Shown here: positions 16,361 through 25,695 of the stretch, in pieces
How positions within the stretch are numbered: the first letter of the stretch is position 1
Layout of the letters: every line of letters begins with the position of its first letter
From: Zoogloeaceae bacterium
GTDB taxonomy: Bacteria; Pseudomonadota; Gammaproteobacteria; Burkholderiales; Rhodocyclaceae
Direction of reading: 5' to 3'
Assembly (NCBI GenBank): GCA_024235635.1
Contig: JACKMA010000001.1
Location: 62,001 to 126,000 of the forward strand
DNA: 64,000 bases
Made by a program: the position numbers and the translations under genes
Notes under the pieces: model-generated
What the model was told of the DNA's origin: nothing
Database searches by the model: none
The model's input: only the letters and a program-made list of their open reading frames with translations

Positions 16361-18160
16361 TCAATGCAGGGCATTGTATATCTGTTGCGCCAGCTTCCTG
16401 TTGATGCCTTCCACACGGCACAAATCTTCAATCGTCGCCGACCGTACGCCGTCGAGACCACCGAAGGCGGCAAGCAGATCACGTCTCCGGCTGGGGCCGA
16501 TGCCAGGAATGTCCTCGAGCCGGGAACCGACGCGAGCCTTCGCGCGGCGCGCGCGGTGGCCGGTGATCGCGAAGCGGTGGGCCTCGTCGCGAATCTCCTG
16601 CACCAGATGCAGCGCCGGATCGTCGGCCGACAGGTGGGCGGCGAGTCGGCCGTCGGCGAACACCAGGGTCTCGAGACCGGGCTTTCGCCCCTCGCCCTTG
16701 GCCACCCCGATCACCGGCAGCGCTTCCAGTCCGAGTTCGGCGAGCACTTCGGTGGCGACGCCGAGCTGGCCCTTGCCGCCATCGATCAGCAACAGGTCCG
16801 GGCAGACGCCGTCGCCCATCGCGACCCGCTCGAAGCGCCGTCCGAGTGCCTGGCGCATCGCTGCATAGTCGTCACCGCCGGTGATCCCGGCAATGTTGTA
16901 GCGCCGGTACTCGGCACGCTTCATCCTGCCCTGCTCGCAGACCACGCACGACGCGACGGTGGCCTCGCCCATGGTGTGGCTGATGTCGAAGCACTCGATT
17001 CGTTGCGGCACCTCGCCGAGGTCGAGCGCCTGCTTCAGTGCTTCGAGGCGCTGTTCGCTGCGGCCGGCGTCGGCGATGCGGGCAGTCACGGCCAGGCGGG
17101 CATTGTTGCGCGCCATCTCGAGCCAGCCGCGTTCGGCCTCGAAGCGCGCCACTGCTACCGTCGGCGGCTGCTCGAGCAGTTCGCCGAGCAGCAAGGCAAG
17201 TGCTTCGGCACCACCTTCGACGACGATCCGTGCCGGTGCCGAGTGGCCGTCGTAGTGCTGCTCGGCGAAGGGCAGCAACACTTCATCGACGCTGGCGCCG
17301 CCTGCATTCGCCGGAAACTGCGGCCGATCGCCGAGGTGGCGCCCGCCGCGCACCATGGCCAGGTTGATGCAGACGCTTCCGCCCGCCTCGACTGCCACCA
17401 GCACATCCACGTCTTCGTCCTTGCGACTGTCCACGTACTGCTTGTGCAACACTTTCTGCAGCGCACGGATCTGGTCGCGATAGGCCGCCGCCTGCTCGAA
17501 TGCGAGCGCTTCGGCGGCGGCTTCCATGCGCTCGCCGAGCGCCTCGATCACAGCCGAGGTCCGCCCGTTCAGGAACAGGCCGGTGAGCCGGACGTCGGCC
17601 GCGTATTCGTCATCGGCGACCAGGCCCACGCAAGGTGCCTTGCAGCGCTGGATCTGGTGCAGCAGGCACGGACGCGACCGGTTCTGGAAAACGCTGTCCT
17701 CGCAGGTGCGCAGGCGGAACACCTTCTGCAGCAGTTGCAGGCTCTCGCGGACCGCCCAGGCGCTCGGAAACGGTCCGAAGTAGCTGTCGCCCTTGGCGAA
17801 CGCGCCGCGATGGAAGGCGAGTCGCGGAAAGGCGTGGGCGCTGAGGCGGATATAGGGGTAGGACTTGTCGTCGCGGAAGAGGATGTTGTATTTGGGCGTG
17901 AGGCTCTTGATCAGGTGATTTTCAAGCAGCAACGCCTCGGCCTCGGAGCGGGTGACGGTCAGCTCGACGCGGGTCACCTGCGAAACCATCAATGCGATCC
18001 GGGGGCTGCTGGCGCCGCGCTGGAAATACGACGACACCCGGCGCTTGAGATTCTTGGCCTTGCCAACGTAGAGCACTGCGTCCGCCTCGCCGATCATGCG
18101 ATAGACGCCGGGCGCCTCCGGCACCGTGCGCAGGAAGCGGCGGGCGTCGAAGCGGGCCAT
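16361..18160 (-). CDS. uvrC: excinuclease ABC subunit C
   Basis: A 599-aa nucleotide-excision-repair nuclease that makes both incisions in the UvrBC-DNA complex. The N-terminal GIY-YIG domain is visible (GVYRM...VLYVGKAKNLKRRVSSYF). A central UVR segment, the RNase H-like C-terminal nuclease (ECFDISHTMGEATVASCVV, LLIDGGKGQL) and a C-terminal double helix-hairpin-helix (DIPGIGPSRRRDLL, VEGINRKLA) follow. Length is normal. Start ATG 18160 is used; GTG 18172, which overlaps the nagZ stop as GTGA, is an equally possible start adding four residues. uvrB lies in this window at 44906-46951. Confidence 0.95.
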   Translation of the reverse strand: MARFDARRFLRTVPEAPGVYRMIGEADAVLYVGKAKNLKRRVSSYFQRGASSPRIALMVSQVTRVELTVTRSEAEALLLENHLIKSLTPKYNILFRDDKSYPYIRLSAHAFPRLAFHRGAFAKGDSYFGPFPSAWAVRESLQLLQKVFRLRTCEDSVFQNRSRPCLLHQIQRCKAPCVGLVADDEYAADVRLTGLFLNGRTSAVIEALGERMEAAAEALAFEQAAAYRDQIRALQKVLHKQYVDSRKDEDVDVLVAVEAGGSVCINLAMVRGGRHLGDRPQFPANAGGASVDEVLLPFAEQHYDGHSAPARIVVEGGAEALALLLGELLEQPPTVAVARFEAERGWLEMARNNARLAVTARIADAGRSEQRLEALKQALDLGEVPQRIECFDISHTMGEATVASCVVCEQGRMKRAEYRRYNIAGITGGDDYAAMRQALGRRFERVAMGDGVCPDLLLIDGGKGQLGVATEVLAELGLEALPVIGVAKGEGRKPGLETLVFADGRLAAHLSADDPALHLVQEIRDEAHRFAITGHRARRAKARVGSRLEDIPGIGPSRRRDLLAAFGGLDGVRSATIEDLCRVEGINRKLAQQIYNALH

Positions 18161-18168
18161 CGAGGCGC

Positions 18169-19224
18169 TCACGCCAACGCGACGGTCAGCGCTTCGATCG
18201 CCCGCCGGCTGGCGAGATAGGCCTCGTCCCGGTCGGTCGCGGCGGGATCGGCGAAGCGGCTCGGCCGACGCATGGCGAGCACCCGGGCGGCGACGTCCGT
18301 GCGCAGCTGCGGCTGCCAGCCGTCGAGCAGCTCGACACAGAGATCCGGCCGGTTGCACACCAGCACCATGTCGCAGCCGGCATCGACCGCCGCACTGGCC
18401 CGCGCGACGATGCCGCCGGCGACGGTGGCGCCCTCCATCGTCAGGTCGTCGCTGAAGATGGTGCCGGTGAACCCGAGCCGGCCGCGCAACACGTCCTGCA
18501 ACCAGAAGCGCGAGAAGCCCGCCGGACTGGAATCGAGGGTCGGATAGATGACGTGGGCTGGCATCACGCCGTCGAGACGGCGCCCGATGCGGCTTCGGTA
18601 AGGCAACATGTCGCGCGCCCAGATCTGCTCTAAGGCGCGCCCGTCGCGCGGAATCTCGACGTGGGAATCGGCCTCGGCGAAGCCATGGCCGGGGAAATGC
18701 TTGCCGACCGCGGCCATGCCGCCGTCCGCGAGGCCGTCGGCGAAGGCGTCGGCGAGCGCCGCCGTGATTTCCGGATCCGAGTGAAAGGCGCGGTCGCCGA
18801 TCACTCGGCTGCAACCATAGTCGAGGTCGAGCACCGGCGCGAACGACAGATCGACGCCGTGGGCCACCAGTTCAGCGGCCAGCACGCGACCGGCGGCCTC
18901 GGCGGTCTCGAGTGCACCTTCGGCCGAATTGCGCCACAGGCGCCCGATTGCACCCATTGCCGGTATGCGCGTGAAACCCTCGCGAAAGCGCTGCACGCGC
19001 CCACCTTCGTGATCCACCGCAATCAGCAATGCCGGCTCGCGCAGCGCATGAATGTGAGTGGTCAGCGCGCGAAGTTGCCGGCCATCGCGGTAGTTGCGGG
19101 CGAACAGGATGACGCCACCGACCAGCGGGTGCCGCAACATCTCGGCCTCGGCGGGCGTCAGCTCGAGCCCGGCGACGTCCAGCATCACCGGCCCGGGCTG
19201 CAATCGGGTGACCTGGCCGTTCAT
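18169..19224 (-). CDS. nagZ: beta-N-acetylhexosaminidase (peptidoglycan recycling)
   Basis: A 351-aa cytoplasmic GH3 glycosidase that removes N-acetylglucosamine from anhydromuropeptides during cell-wall recycling. The hallmark KHFPGHG motif, the substrate region AVDHEGGRVQRF and the nucleophile motif SDDLTM (catalytic Asp) are all present. Length fits NagZ. It overlaps acpS by 4 bp (ATGA) and is followed by uvrC. The acpS-nagZ order is typical of betaproteobacteria. Confidence 0.95.
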   Translation of the reverse strand: MNGQVTRLQPGPVMLDVAGLELTPAEAEMLRHPLVGGVILFARNYRDGRQLRALTTHIHALREPALLIAVDHEGGRVQRFREGFTRIPAMGAIGRLWRNSAEGALETAEAAGRVLAAELVAHGVDLSFAPVLDLDYGCSRVIGDRAFHSDPEITAALADAFADGLADGGMAAVGKHFPGHGFAEADSHVEIPRDGRALEQIWARDMLPYRSRIGRRLDGVMPAHVIYPTLDSSPAGFSRFWLQDVLRGRLGFTGTIFSDDLTMEGATVAGGIVARASAAVDAGCDMVLVCNRPDLCVELLDGWQPQLRTDVAARVLAMRRPSRFADPAATDRDEAYLASRRAIEALTVALA

Positions 19225-19598
19225 CGTTGTTCGATCACCGCGAAGGCGATCGCGTAATGTTCCTCGTCGCTGATGCTGAGGTGCGCATGCAGCCGGCCCT
19301 CGCTCATCAGTGCGGCGAGCGCGTCACCGTAGGCGAAGCCGGGCTTGCCGGCGTCATCGTGCACGATGCAGATGCCGTGCAGGGTTGCCGGCGCGGCAAT
19401 GCCGGTACCGAGTGCCTTGCCGAAGGCTTCCTTGGCCGCGAAGCGCTTGGCCAGAAAGCGGGCTGGATGCGCGGCCCCTGCGAACTCCGCGCGCTCTGAC
19501 TCGGCCAGGATGCGCCAGGCGAAGCGGTCGCCGTAACGGTCGAGCGATGCGGCCATGCGTTCGACCGACGCCAGGTCGGTGCCGATGCCGCGAATCAC
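19221..19598 (-). CDS. acpS: holo-[acyl-carrier-protein] synthase
   Basis: A 125-aa phosphopantetheinyl transferase that converts apo-ACP to its active form; the ACP substrate is encoded at 33444-33683. The N-terminal GIGTDLASVERM with the metal-binding Asp and the KRFAAKEAFGKALGTGI motif are the two AcpS signatures. It overlaps nagZ and pdxJ by 4 bp each, in the same tightly packed operon. Confidence 0.95.
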   Translation of the reverse strand: MIRGIGTDLASVERMAASLDRYGDRFAWRILAESERAEFAGAAHPARFLAKRFAAKEAFGKALGTGIAAPATLHGICIVHDDAGKPGFAYGDALAALMSEGRLHAHLSISDEEHYAIAFAVIEQR

Positions 19599-20350
19599 AG
19601 GCCGCGATCCGCCGCTTCACGCATCAGGCGCTTCATCTCGCGCACCGCGTCGCGCATGCCGGAGAACACTGCCCGGCTGACGATGGCATGGCCGATGTGC
19701 AGTTCGCGCACGCCCGGCAGCCGCGCGATCGGCTGGACGTTGTAATAGTTCAGGGCGTGGCCGGCATTAAAGCGCATGCCGAGGGCGCGAATGGCGTCGC
19801 CCGCCGCATGCACCTTGCGGATCTCGGCCAGCACCGCCGGGCTTTCGGCGTCGCGGCCGGCGGCGTGGAAGGCATGGGCATACGGGCCGGTGTGGATCTC
19901 GCACACCCGGGCGCCGATGCGCGCCGCGGCCTCGACCTGCGACAACTCGGGGTCGATGAATACGCTGACCATGATGCCGCAGTCGGCCAGGCGCGACACC
20001 GCCGCCTTCAGCCGTGCCTCCTGCGCCAGGATGTCGAGCCCACCCTCGGTGGTGACCTCGTGCCGGCCTTCGGGCACGAACATTGCCATCTCGGGCTTCA
20101 GGCCGCTGGCGATGTCGAGCATCTCGTCGGTCGCGGCCATCTCGAGGTTGAGCTTGATCTGGGTGAGGTCGCGCAGCTTGCGCACGTCCTCGTCCTGGAT
20201 GTGGCGACGATCCTCCCGCAGATGCACGGTGATGCCGTCGGCGCCACCGAGGTGGGCCTCGACAGCCGCCCACACCGGGTCGGGCTCCCAGGTGCGCCGT
20301 GCCTGGCGCACGGTCGCTACATGGTCGATGTTCACTCCCAGCTCGATCAC
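19595..20350 (-). CDS. pdxJ: pyridoxine 5'-phosphate synthase
   Basis: A 251-aa TIM-barrel enzyme that joins 1-deoxyxylulose 5-phosphate and 3-amino-2-oxopropyl phosphate to form PNP (vitamin B6). Diagnostic segments are LGVNIDHVATVRQARR at the N terminus, GITVHLREDRRHI, and RFNAGHALNYYNV near the C terminus. The start is GTG 20350, overlapping the recO stop as GTGA; the frame upstream runs through recO and has no PdxJ character. recO-pdxJ-acpS is a conserved gene order. Confidence 0.95.
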   Translation of the reverse strand: MIELGVNIDHVATVRQARRTWEPDPVWAAVEAHLGGADGITVHLREDRRHIQDEDVRKLRDLTQIKLNLEMAATDEMLDIASGLKPEMAMFVPEGRHEVTTEGGLDILAQEARLKAAVSRLADCGIMVSVFIDPELSQVEAAARIGARVCEIHTGPYAHAFHAAGRDAESPAVLAEIRKVHAAGDAIRALGMRFNAGHALNYYNVQPIARLPGVRELHIGHAIVSRAVFSGMRDAVREMKRLMREAADRGL

Positions 20351-21063
20351 AGTCCCGCAAACTCCGTAAAGACCCGCCTGGATTGCAGCTCGCGACCGCC
20401 CAGGTGGTGATTGATCAGGGTCCGGCTGATCTGCTTGGCCGCCGCCGCACAGGCATCGTCGGCGTAATCGCCGACCCGGATCGCTCGCAGCACGCGCCCG
20501 CCGATAGCCGGACCGCGCGCGCCGGCGACGCACTCGACGAACCCCTGCTCGATTATAAGGAGGTAATCGCGATCGTCGGCGATCGCGGCGCCCGAACTTG
20601 CGCAGCGGGCCAGATCGGGCATGTAGCCCATCGCGGCCAGCAGGGCGAACTCGAATCGCCGCAGCGAAGCCTCGATCGGCCTGCCGGCGGCGAGGTCGAC
20701 CAGGGTCGCACGATAATCGTCATAGAGTGCGGGATGGGCGTCCTCGCGGGGCATCAGGCTGACCAGCAACTCGTTGAGATAGTAGCCGGAAAGCAACGCG
20801 CGGCCCGCGAGCAGCGGTACCCCTCCCTGCCATTCGACCCGGGCCAGCGTGCGCACCTCGCCGCCACCGCTCCAGTCGGCGAGCAGGGGCTGGAACCCCA
20901 TCAGCAGGCCACGGAATGCCGACGTCGGACGTCGCGCGCCCTTGGCCACCAGCGGCAGGCGACCATGTTCGCGGCTGAACAATTCGACAATCAGACTGGT
21001 TTCGCGCCACGGCTGGGTGTGCAGCACGAAGGCCGGCTGCTGCTCGATCCGCTGGCGCGCCAC
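20347..21063 (-). CDS. recO: DNA repair protein RecO
   Basis: A 238-aa recombination mediator that helps load RecA on SSB-coated DNA. The N-terminal OB fold starts AFVLHTQPWRETSLIVELFSREHGRLPLVAKGARR, the typical RecO pattern. A helical C-terminal domain follows, with a partly degenerate metal site (Cys at CASSG, as in many proteobacteria). It is 8 bp downstream of era and overlaps pdxJ by 4 bp. Confidence 0.93.
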   Translation of the reverse strand: MARQRIEQQPAFVLHTQPWRETSLIVELFSREHGRLPLVAKGARRPTSAFRGLLMGFQPLLADWSGGGEVRTLARVEWQGGVPLLAGRALLSGYYLNELLVSLMPREDAHPALYDDYRATLVDLAAGRPIEASLRRFEFALLAAMGYMPDLARCASSGAAIADDRDYLLIIEQGFVECVAGARGPAIGGRVLRAIRVGDYADDACAAAAKQISRTLINHHLGGRELQSRRVFTEFAGL

Positions 21064-21071
21064 GCCGGCCC

Positions 21072-21980
21072 CTATTCGTAGCCCAGGCTCTTCAGCGCGC
21101 GCTCGTCGTCCGACCAGCCGCTCCTGACCTTGACCCAGACCTCGAGAAAGACCTTGGCGTCGAGCAGTCGTTCGAGCTCCTGCCTGGCTTCGGTGGCGAT
21201 GCGCTTGAGCTTCTCGCCGTTCTTGCCGATCACGATGCCCTTGTGCCCGGGCTTGTCGACGATCACGGCGGCATGGATGCGCCGCATCGTGCCTTCGAGT
21301 TCGTATTGTTCGATCTCGACCGCCATGCCGTACGGCAGCTCATCACCGAGCAGCCGAAACAGCTTCTCGCGCAGAAACTCGGACGCCATGAAGCGCTCGC
21401 TGCGGTCGGTGATCGCATCCTCGTCGAACATCGGCTCGCCGACCGGCAGATAGCTGCGCGCAACCACCAGCAGGCGGTCGACGTTATCCCCCTTTTCGGC
21501 GGAGATCGGCACGATCTCGGCGAACGGGTAGCAGTCGCGCACCTCGGCGATGAAGGGCAACAGTCGGGCCTTGTCCTTGAGCCGGTCGGCCTTGTTGATC
21601 ACCAGCACGACCGTCGCGCCAGGGGGCAATAGCGAGATCACCGCGCGATCGCCGTCACCCAGGCGCCCCGCCTCGACCAGCAGGAACACCAGGTCGACAT
21701 CGGCCAGCGCCTGCGTCACGGTGCGGTTCATCACGCGATTGAGGGCGCTGCCATGCTGGCGCTGAAAACCGGGCGTATCGACGAACACGAACTGGGCATT
21801 CGCTTCCGTCAGCACGGCGTGGATTCGGTGGCGGGTGGTCTGCGCCTTGCGCGACACGATGCTGATCTTCTGCCCCACCAGCCGGTTCGACAGCGTCGAC
21901 TTGCCGACATTGGGGCGTCCGACGATCGCCACCAGTCCGCAGCGAAAGCCATCAGCCGAATCGGTCGTATCGTTGCTCAT
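21072..21980 (-). CDS. era: GTPase Era
   Basis: A 302-aa GTPase that binds the 3' end of 16S rRNA during 30S maturation. The G motifs are complete: GRPNVGKST (G1), DTPG (G3), NKAD (G4) and an SAEKG-type G5. The C-terminal KH domain is seen in HAAVIVDKPGHKGIVIGKNGEKLKRIATEAR. It overlaps rnc by 4 bp, consistent with the conserved rnc-era operon. Confidence 0.96.
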   Translation of the reverse strand: MSNDTTDSADGFRCGLVAIVGRPNVGKSTLSNRLVGQKISIVSRKAQTTRHRIHAVLTEANAQFVFVDTPGFQRQHGSALNRVMNRTVTQALADVDLVFLLVEAGRLGDGDRAVISLLPPGATVVLVINKADRLKDKARLLPFIAEVRDCYPFAEIVPISAEKGDNVDRLLVVARSYLPVGEPMFDEDAITDRSERFMASEFLREKLFRLLGDELPYGMAVEIEQYELEGTMRRIHAAVIVDKPGHKGIVIGKNGEKLKRIATEARQELERLLDAKVFLEVWVKVRSGWSDDERALKSLGYE

Positions 21981-22660
21981 CGTCGCTGCAATTCCTCGAG
22001 GCAGGCTTTCGCCGCCTGCTGTTCGGCACCGCGGCGGCTGCTGCCGTGCCCGATCCTGCTGATCTGCGGCCTTTCGACAACGCAGCGTACCTCGAATTCC
22101 TGGGCGTGTGCCTCACCGCGCACCTCGACCAGTTCGTAGCGCGGCAATGCACGCTTGCGTCCCTGCAGCCATTCCTGCAGCGCGGTTTTCGGGTCCTTGA
22201 GGCCGCCCGGGTCGTCGACCGTCGCCATCAGCGTCTCGAACTGACCCCCGATGACGCCGCACACCGTGTCGAAATCGGCATCCAGATAGACCGCTGCGAA
22301 CAGGGCCTCGACCGCATCGGCAAGAATCGAAGGCCGGCGAAAACCGCCGCTCTTCAGTTCGCCCTCGCCCAACTGCAGGCAATCGCCGAGCTCGAGCGAC
22401 AAGGCGATCCGGTGCAGGGCTTCCTGGCGGACCAGATTCGCGCGCATGCGCGACAACTCGCCTTCGCGCAATCCGCTGTGGCGCCGGTAGAGCATGATCG
22501 CGATCGCGCAATTGAGAATGCTGTCGCCGAGAAACTCGAGCCGCTCGTTGTGCGGCGTGCCGAAACTGCGATGGGTCAGCGCCTCGCGCAGCAGTTCCCG
22601 GTTGCGGAACGAATGGCCGAGCGCCCGCTGCAGGCGCGCGAGCGTCTGATCAGTTGCCAG
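21977..22660 (-). CDS. rnc: ribonuclease III with a CTG start codon
   Basis: A 227-aa double-strand-specific RNase processing rRNA precursors. The catalytic signature NERLEFLGDSIL lies at about residues 34-45 and the second acidic cluster in DAVEALFAAVYLD. The C-terminal dsRNA-binding domain runs from KTALQEWLQG to the end. The coding frame extends upstream of the first ATG (22495), which would remove the catalytic signature. Between the upstream in-frame TGA and that ATG there is no ATG, GTG or TTG. CTG at 22660, with GAGG 9 bp before it, gives the normal length (E. coli RNase III is 226 aa) and an 11-bp overlap with the upstream gene. CTG initiation is therefore the best reading. Confidence 0.9.
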   Translation of the reverse strand: MATDQTLARLQRALGHSFRNRELLREALTHRSFGTPHNERLEFLGDSILNCAIAIMLYRRHSGLREGELSRMRANLVRQEALHRIALSLELGDCLQLGEGELKSGGFRRPSILADAVEALFAAVYLDADFDTVCGVIGGQFETLMATVDDPGGLKDPKTALQEWLQGRKRALPRYELVEVRGEAHAQEFEVRCVVERPQISRIGHGSSRRGAEQQAAKACLEELQRR

Positions 22661-23012
22661 TGCTGCTGGCCTCGAAGTCGATCAACAGGCTGACGTTGGC
22701 GACGATCGGGACACGCCGGGCATAGGCGACGGAGATCTCGACGCTGCCGCCACGCTTGGTGATGTTGAGGTCGGCGCCCTTGACCGAGGTGATGTCGTCG
22801 ATGCTCGCGCGGGTGTCGAAATCACGGCGCAGGCCCGGTACTGTCGACGTCGATGGATCAGAGTTTTCCGCGACTGTCTTGATCACCCGCTTGATCGCGG
22901 CGTACTCGTTGACCGCCGGCACCGTCTTCATGCCGAGCAGGAAGACCGCCCCGAGCAGTACACCGGTCAGCAGCAGTCCGATCAGGCTCATGCCCTTTTG
23001 TGCTTGCATCAT
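22650..23012 (-). CDS. DUF4845 membrane-anchored protein
   Basis: A 120-aa protein with an N-terminal type IV pilin-like or signal-anchor segment (QKGMSLIGLLLTGVLLGAVFLLGMK). A small periplasmic domain ends in VSLLIDFEA. It matches the DUF4845 protein encoded between lepB and rnc in betaproteobacteria. An AGGAG site precedes ATG 23012. No biochemical role is known to me; linkage to signal peptidase suggests an envelope function. Confidence 0.85.
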   Translation of the reverse strand: MMQAQKGMSLIGLLLTGVLLGAVFLLGMKTVPAVNEYAAIKRVIKTVAENSDPSTSTVPGLRRDFDTRASIDDITSVKGADLNITKRGGSVEISVAYARRVPIVANVSLLIDFEASSTGN

Positions 23013-23022
23013 TTGCTCCTTT

Positions 23023-23826
23023 CTACCTGAACGAACCGATCCGCCCGAAATCGCTGAAGTTGAGCCAGATCCAGAAAGCCTTGCCGACGATGTTGCGCTC
23101 GGGGACGAAACCCCAGACCCGGCTGTCGCTGCTCTCGTCACGGTTGTCCCCCATCATGAAGTAATGCCCTTCTGGCACCGTGCAGGCGACGCCCGAGCGG
23201 GTATAGGTACAGTTCTCGCGCCCAGGGAAGTCGCGCACGCCGGGGACGTAGGCCGGGGCATCGTCCTTGACCAGGATGTCGTGCTCGACGCCCCCGAGCG
23301 TTTCCTTGAAGCGCGGCGAGAAGTAGCGCTTGTCCTCGTGGAAGAAGTCGCCGTCACGCACTGTCGCGACCTCTTCGCCGTTGATGACCAGATGCTTGTC
23401 GAAATACTCGACGCGATCGCCGGGCAGGCCGACGACCCGCTTGATGTAGTCCATGTCCTCGTCCACCGGATAGCGGAACACCATCACGTCGCCCCGCTGC
23501 GGCGAGTTCATGTCGATGATCTTCTTGTTGATCACCGGCAGGCGAATGCCGTAGGTGTATTTGTTGACGAGGATGAAATCACCGACCAGCAGGGTCGGGA
23601 TCATCGAGCCGGACGGGATCTTGAAGGGCTCGACGATGAACGAGCGCAGGAAGAAGACGATCAGGATCACCGGGAAGAAACCGGCGCCCCATTCCACCCA
23701 CCATGGTTGCGGCGCGCCGGGCGCCCGGCGCTTGCGCGCGACCAGCACGTCGGCCAGCCACAGTACGCCGGTAGCGACCAGCAACAAGAAAAGAATCAGA
23801 GCGAAATTCACGAGCAGTCCCGTCAA
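23023..23826 (-). CDS. lepB: signal peptidase I
   Basis: A 267-aa inner-membrane protease that removes Sec/Tat signal peptides. Two N-terminal transmembrane helices are visible (residues about 5-27 and 48-62). The catalytic Ser lies in PSGSMIPTLLVGD, the catalytic Lys in YIKRVVGLPGD, and the conserved box GHYFMMGDNRDESSDSR is intact. It is 15 bp downstream of lepA, the classical lepA-lepB operon. Confidence 0.96.
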   Translation of the reverse strand: MTGLLVNFALILFLLLVATGVLWLADVLVARKRRAPGAPQPWWVEWGAGFFPVILIVFFLRSFIVEPFKIPSGSMIPTLLVGDFILVNKYTYGIRLPVINKKIIDMNSPQRGDVMVFRYPVDEDMDYIKRVVGLPGDRVEYFDKHLVINGEEVATVRDGDFFHEDKRYFSPRFKETLGGVEHDILVKDDAPAYVPGVRDFPGRENCTYTRSGVACTVPEGHYFMMGDNRDESSDSRVWGFVPERNIVGKAFWIWLNFSDFGRIGSFR

Positions 23827-23841
23827 TGGCCCCGGCGGGAC

Positions 23842-25638
23842 CTACTTTCCGTCATCCGTGCGCAGCACCGCGAGGAAGGCCTCCTGGGGGATCTCCACGT
23901 TGCCCACCTGCTTCATGCGGCGCTTGCCTTCCTTCTGCTTCTCCAGCAACTTCTTCTTGCGGGTGATATCCCCGCCGTAGCACTTGGCCAGCACATTCTT
24001 GCGCAAGGCCTTGATGGTCTCCCGCGCGACGATGTGCGAGCCGATCGCCGCCTGCACCGGCACATCGAACATCTGGCGCGGGATCAGCCCGCGCAGCCGC
24101 GTCGCCAGCTCGCGACCCCGCGTCTGTGCGCTGGCGCGGTGCACGATGACTGACAGCGCATCCACCTTCTCGCCGCCGACCAGAACGTCGAGCTTGACCA
24201 GATCGTCGGTGCGGTATTCCTTGAACTCGTAGTCGAGCGAGGCGTAGCCACGCGATACCGACTTGAGGCGGTCGAAGAAATCCATCACCACCTCATTCAT
24301 CGGCATGTCGTAGATCAACTGAACCTGGCGCCCGTGATAGCGCATGTCCACCTGAACGCCGCGCTTCTGGTTGCACAGGATGATCACCGGTCCGACATAG
24401 TCCTGCGGCAGGAAGATCGTCGCACGGATGATCGGTTCGCGGATCTCGGCGATTTTGCCCAGATCCGGCAATTTCGACGGGTTCTCGATCTCGAGCACGC
24501 CGCCATCGTTCAGCAACACCTGGTAGACGACGGTCGGTGCGGTGGTGATCAGATCCTGATCGAATTCCCGTTCCAGCCGCTCCTGCACGATGTCCATGTG
24601 CAGCAGGCCGAGAAAGCCGCAGCGAAAACCGAACCCAAGCGCCTGGGATACCTCCGGCTCGAACTGCAGCGACGCATCGTTGAGCTTCAGCTTTTCGAGC
24701 GATTCGCGCAGCTGGTCGTATTCGCTCGACTCGATCGGATAGAGTCCGGCGAAGACCTGCGGCTTGATCTCCTTGAAGCCGGGCAGCGGCTTGGTCGCCG
24801 GCCGGCCGGCGAGAGTCACGGTATCGCCGACCTTGGCTGCATCGAGCTCCTTGATACCGGAGATCACGAATCCGACCTCGCCCGCCGACAGCTGTGGCCT
24901 CGCCACCGATTTCGGCGTGAATACGCCGACCTGATCACACGGATACTGGGCCCCGGTGGACATCAGCAGAATCCGGTCCTTGGGTTTCAGCACGCCGTCG
25001 ACGACACGCACCAGCATCACCACGCCGACGTAGTTGTCGAACCAGGAATCGATGATCAGCGCCTTCAGTTCGCCGTCGGGCGACCCCTTCGGCGGTGGCA
25101 CGTCTCTTACCAGGCGTTCGAGCACCTCGTCGACGCCGAGGCCGGTCTTGGCCGAACACAGCGTCGCGTCGGTCGCATCGATGCCGATCACGTCTTCGAT
25201 TTCGGAACGGGCAGTCTCCGGGTCGGCAGCCGGCAGGTCGATCTTGTTGAGCACCGGGATCACCTCGACGCCCTGCTCGATCGCCGTGTAGCAGTTCGCC
25301 ACGGTCTGTGCCTCTACCCCCTGCGATGCGTCCACCACCAGTAACGCGCCCTCGCACGCCGCGAGCGAGCGCGACACCTCGTATGAGAAATCGACGTGTC
25401 CCGGCGTGTCGATCAGGTTCAGGCGATAGGTCTGTCCGTCCCGGGCGCGATAGTCGAGTGACACCGTCTGCGCCTTGATGGTGATGCCGCGCTCGCGCTC
25501 GATCGACATCGAGTCGAGCACCTGCTGCTCCATTTCGCGCTCGCTCAATCCACCACACATCTGGATCAGGCGATCGGCCAGCGTCGATTTGCCGTGATCG
25601 ATATGGGCAATGATGGAGAAATTGCGGATGTGCTGCAT
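23842..25638 (-). CDS. lepA: elongation factor 4 (LepA)
   Basis: A 598-aa translational GTPase related to EF-G. G1 is AHIDHGKST, G2/G3 include RGITIKAQTV and DTPGHVDF, and G4 is NKIDLP. The LepA-specific C-terminal domain ends with KKKLLEKQKEGKRRMKQVG, the family hallmark. Length is exactly typical. A terminator-like hairpin upstream (25646-25669) separates it from the sigma-E operon. Confidence 0.97.
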   Translation of the reverse strand: MQHIRNFSIIAHIDHGKSTLADRLIQMCGGLSEREMEQQVLDSMSIERERGITIKAQTVSLDYRARDGQTYRLNLIDTPGHVDFSYEVSRSLAACEGALLVVDASQGVEAQTVANCYTAIEQGVEVIPVLNKIDLPAADPETARSEIEDVIGIDATDATLCSAKTGLGVDEVLERLVRDVPPPKGSPDGELKALIIDSWFDNYVGVVMLVRVVDGVLKPKDRILLMSTGAQYPCDQVGVFTPKSVARPQLSAGEVGFVISGIKELDAAKVGDTVTLAGRPATKPLPGFKEIKPQVFAGLYPIESSEYDQLRESLEKLKLNDASLQFEPEVSQALGFGFRCGFLGLLHMDIVQERLEREFDQDLITTAPTVVYQVLLNDGGVLEIENPSKLPDLGKIAEIREPIIRATIFLPQDYVGPVIILCNQKRGVQVDMRYHGRQVQLIYDMPMNEVVMDFFDRLKSVSRGYASLDYEFKEYRTDDLVKLDVLVGGEKVDALSVIVHRASAQTRGRELATRLRGLIPRQMFDVPVQAAIGSHIVARETIKALRKNVLAKCYGGDITRKKKLLEKQKEGKRRMKQVGNVEIPQEAFLAVLRTDDGK

Positions 25639-25645
25639 GGTCCAA

Positions 25646-25669
25646 CAAAAAGGGTGCCGGTCGGCACCC
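25646..25669 (-). terminator. intrinsic terminator between glutaredoxin gene and lepA
   Basis: On the minus strand a stem GGGTGCC / GGCACCC with a 4-nt loop is followed by TTTTT. It lies after the last gene of the rpoE-rse-mucD block and only a few bases before lepA, so it should end the stress operon and make lepA-lepB depend on its own or read-through transcription. Confidence 0.7.
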
Positions 25670-25695
25670 CTCGAGACATGGGTAAGCGGCGGATT

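Noticed and set aside
16280..18220. 646-codon open frame on the plus strand opposite uvrC
   Set aside because: Antisense shadow of a high-GC gene: composition follows the third-position bias of uvrC, and there is no domain or motif.
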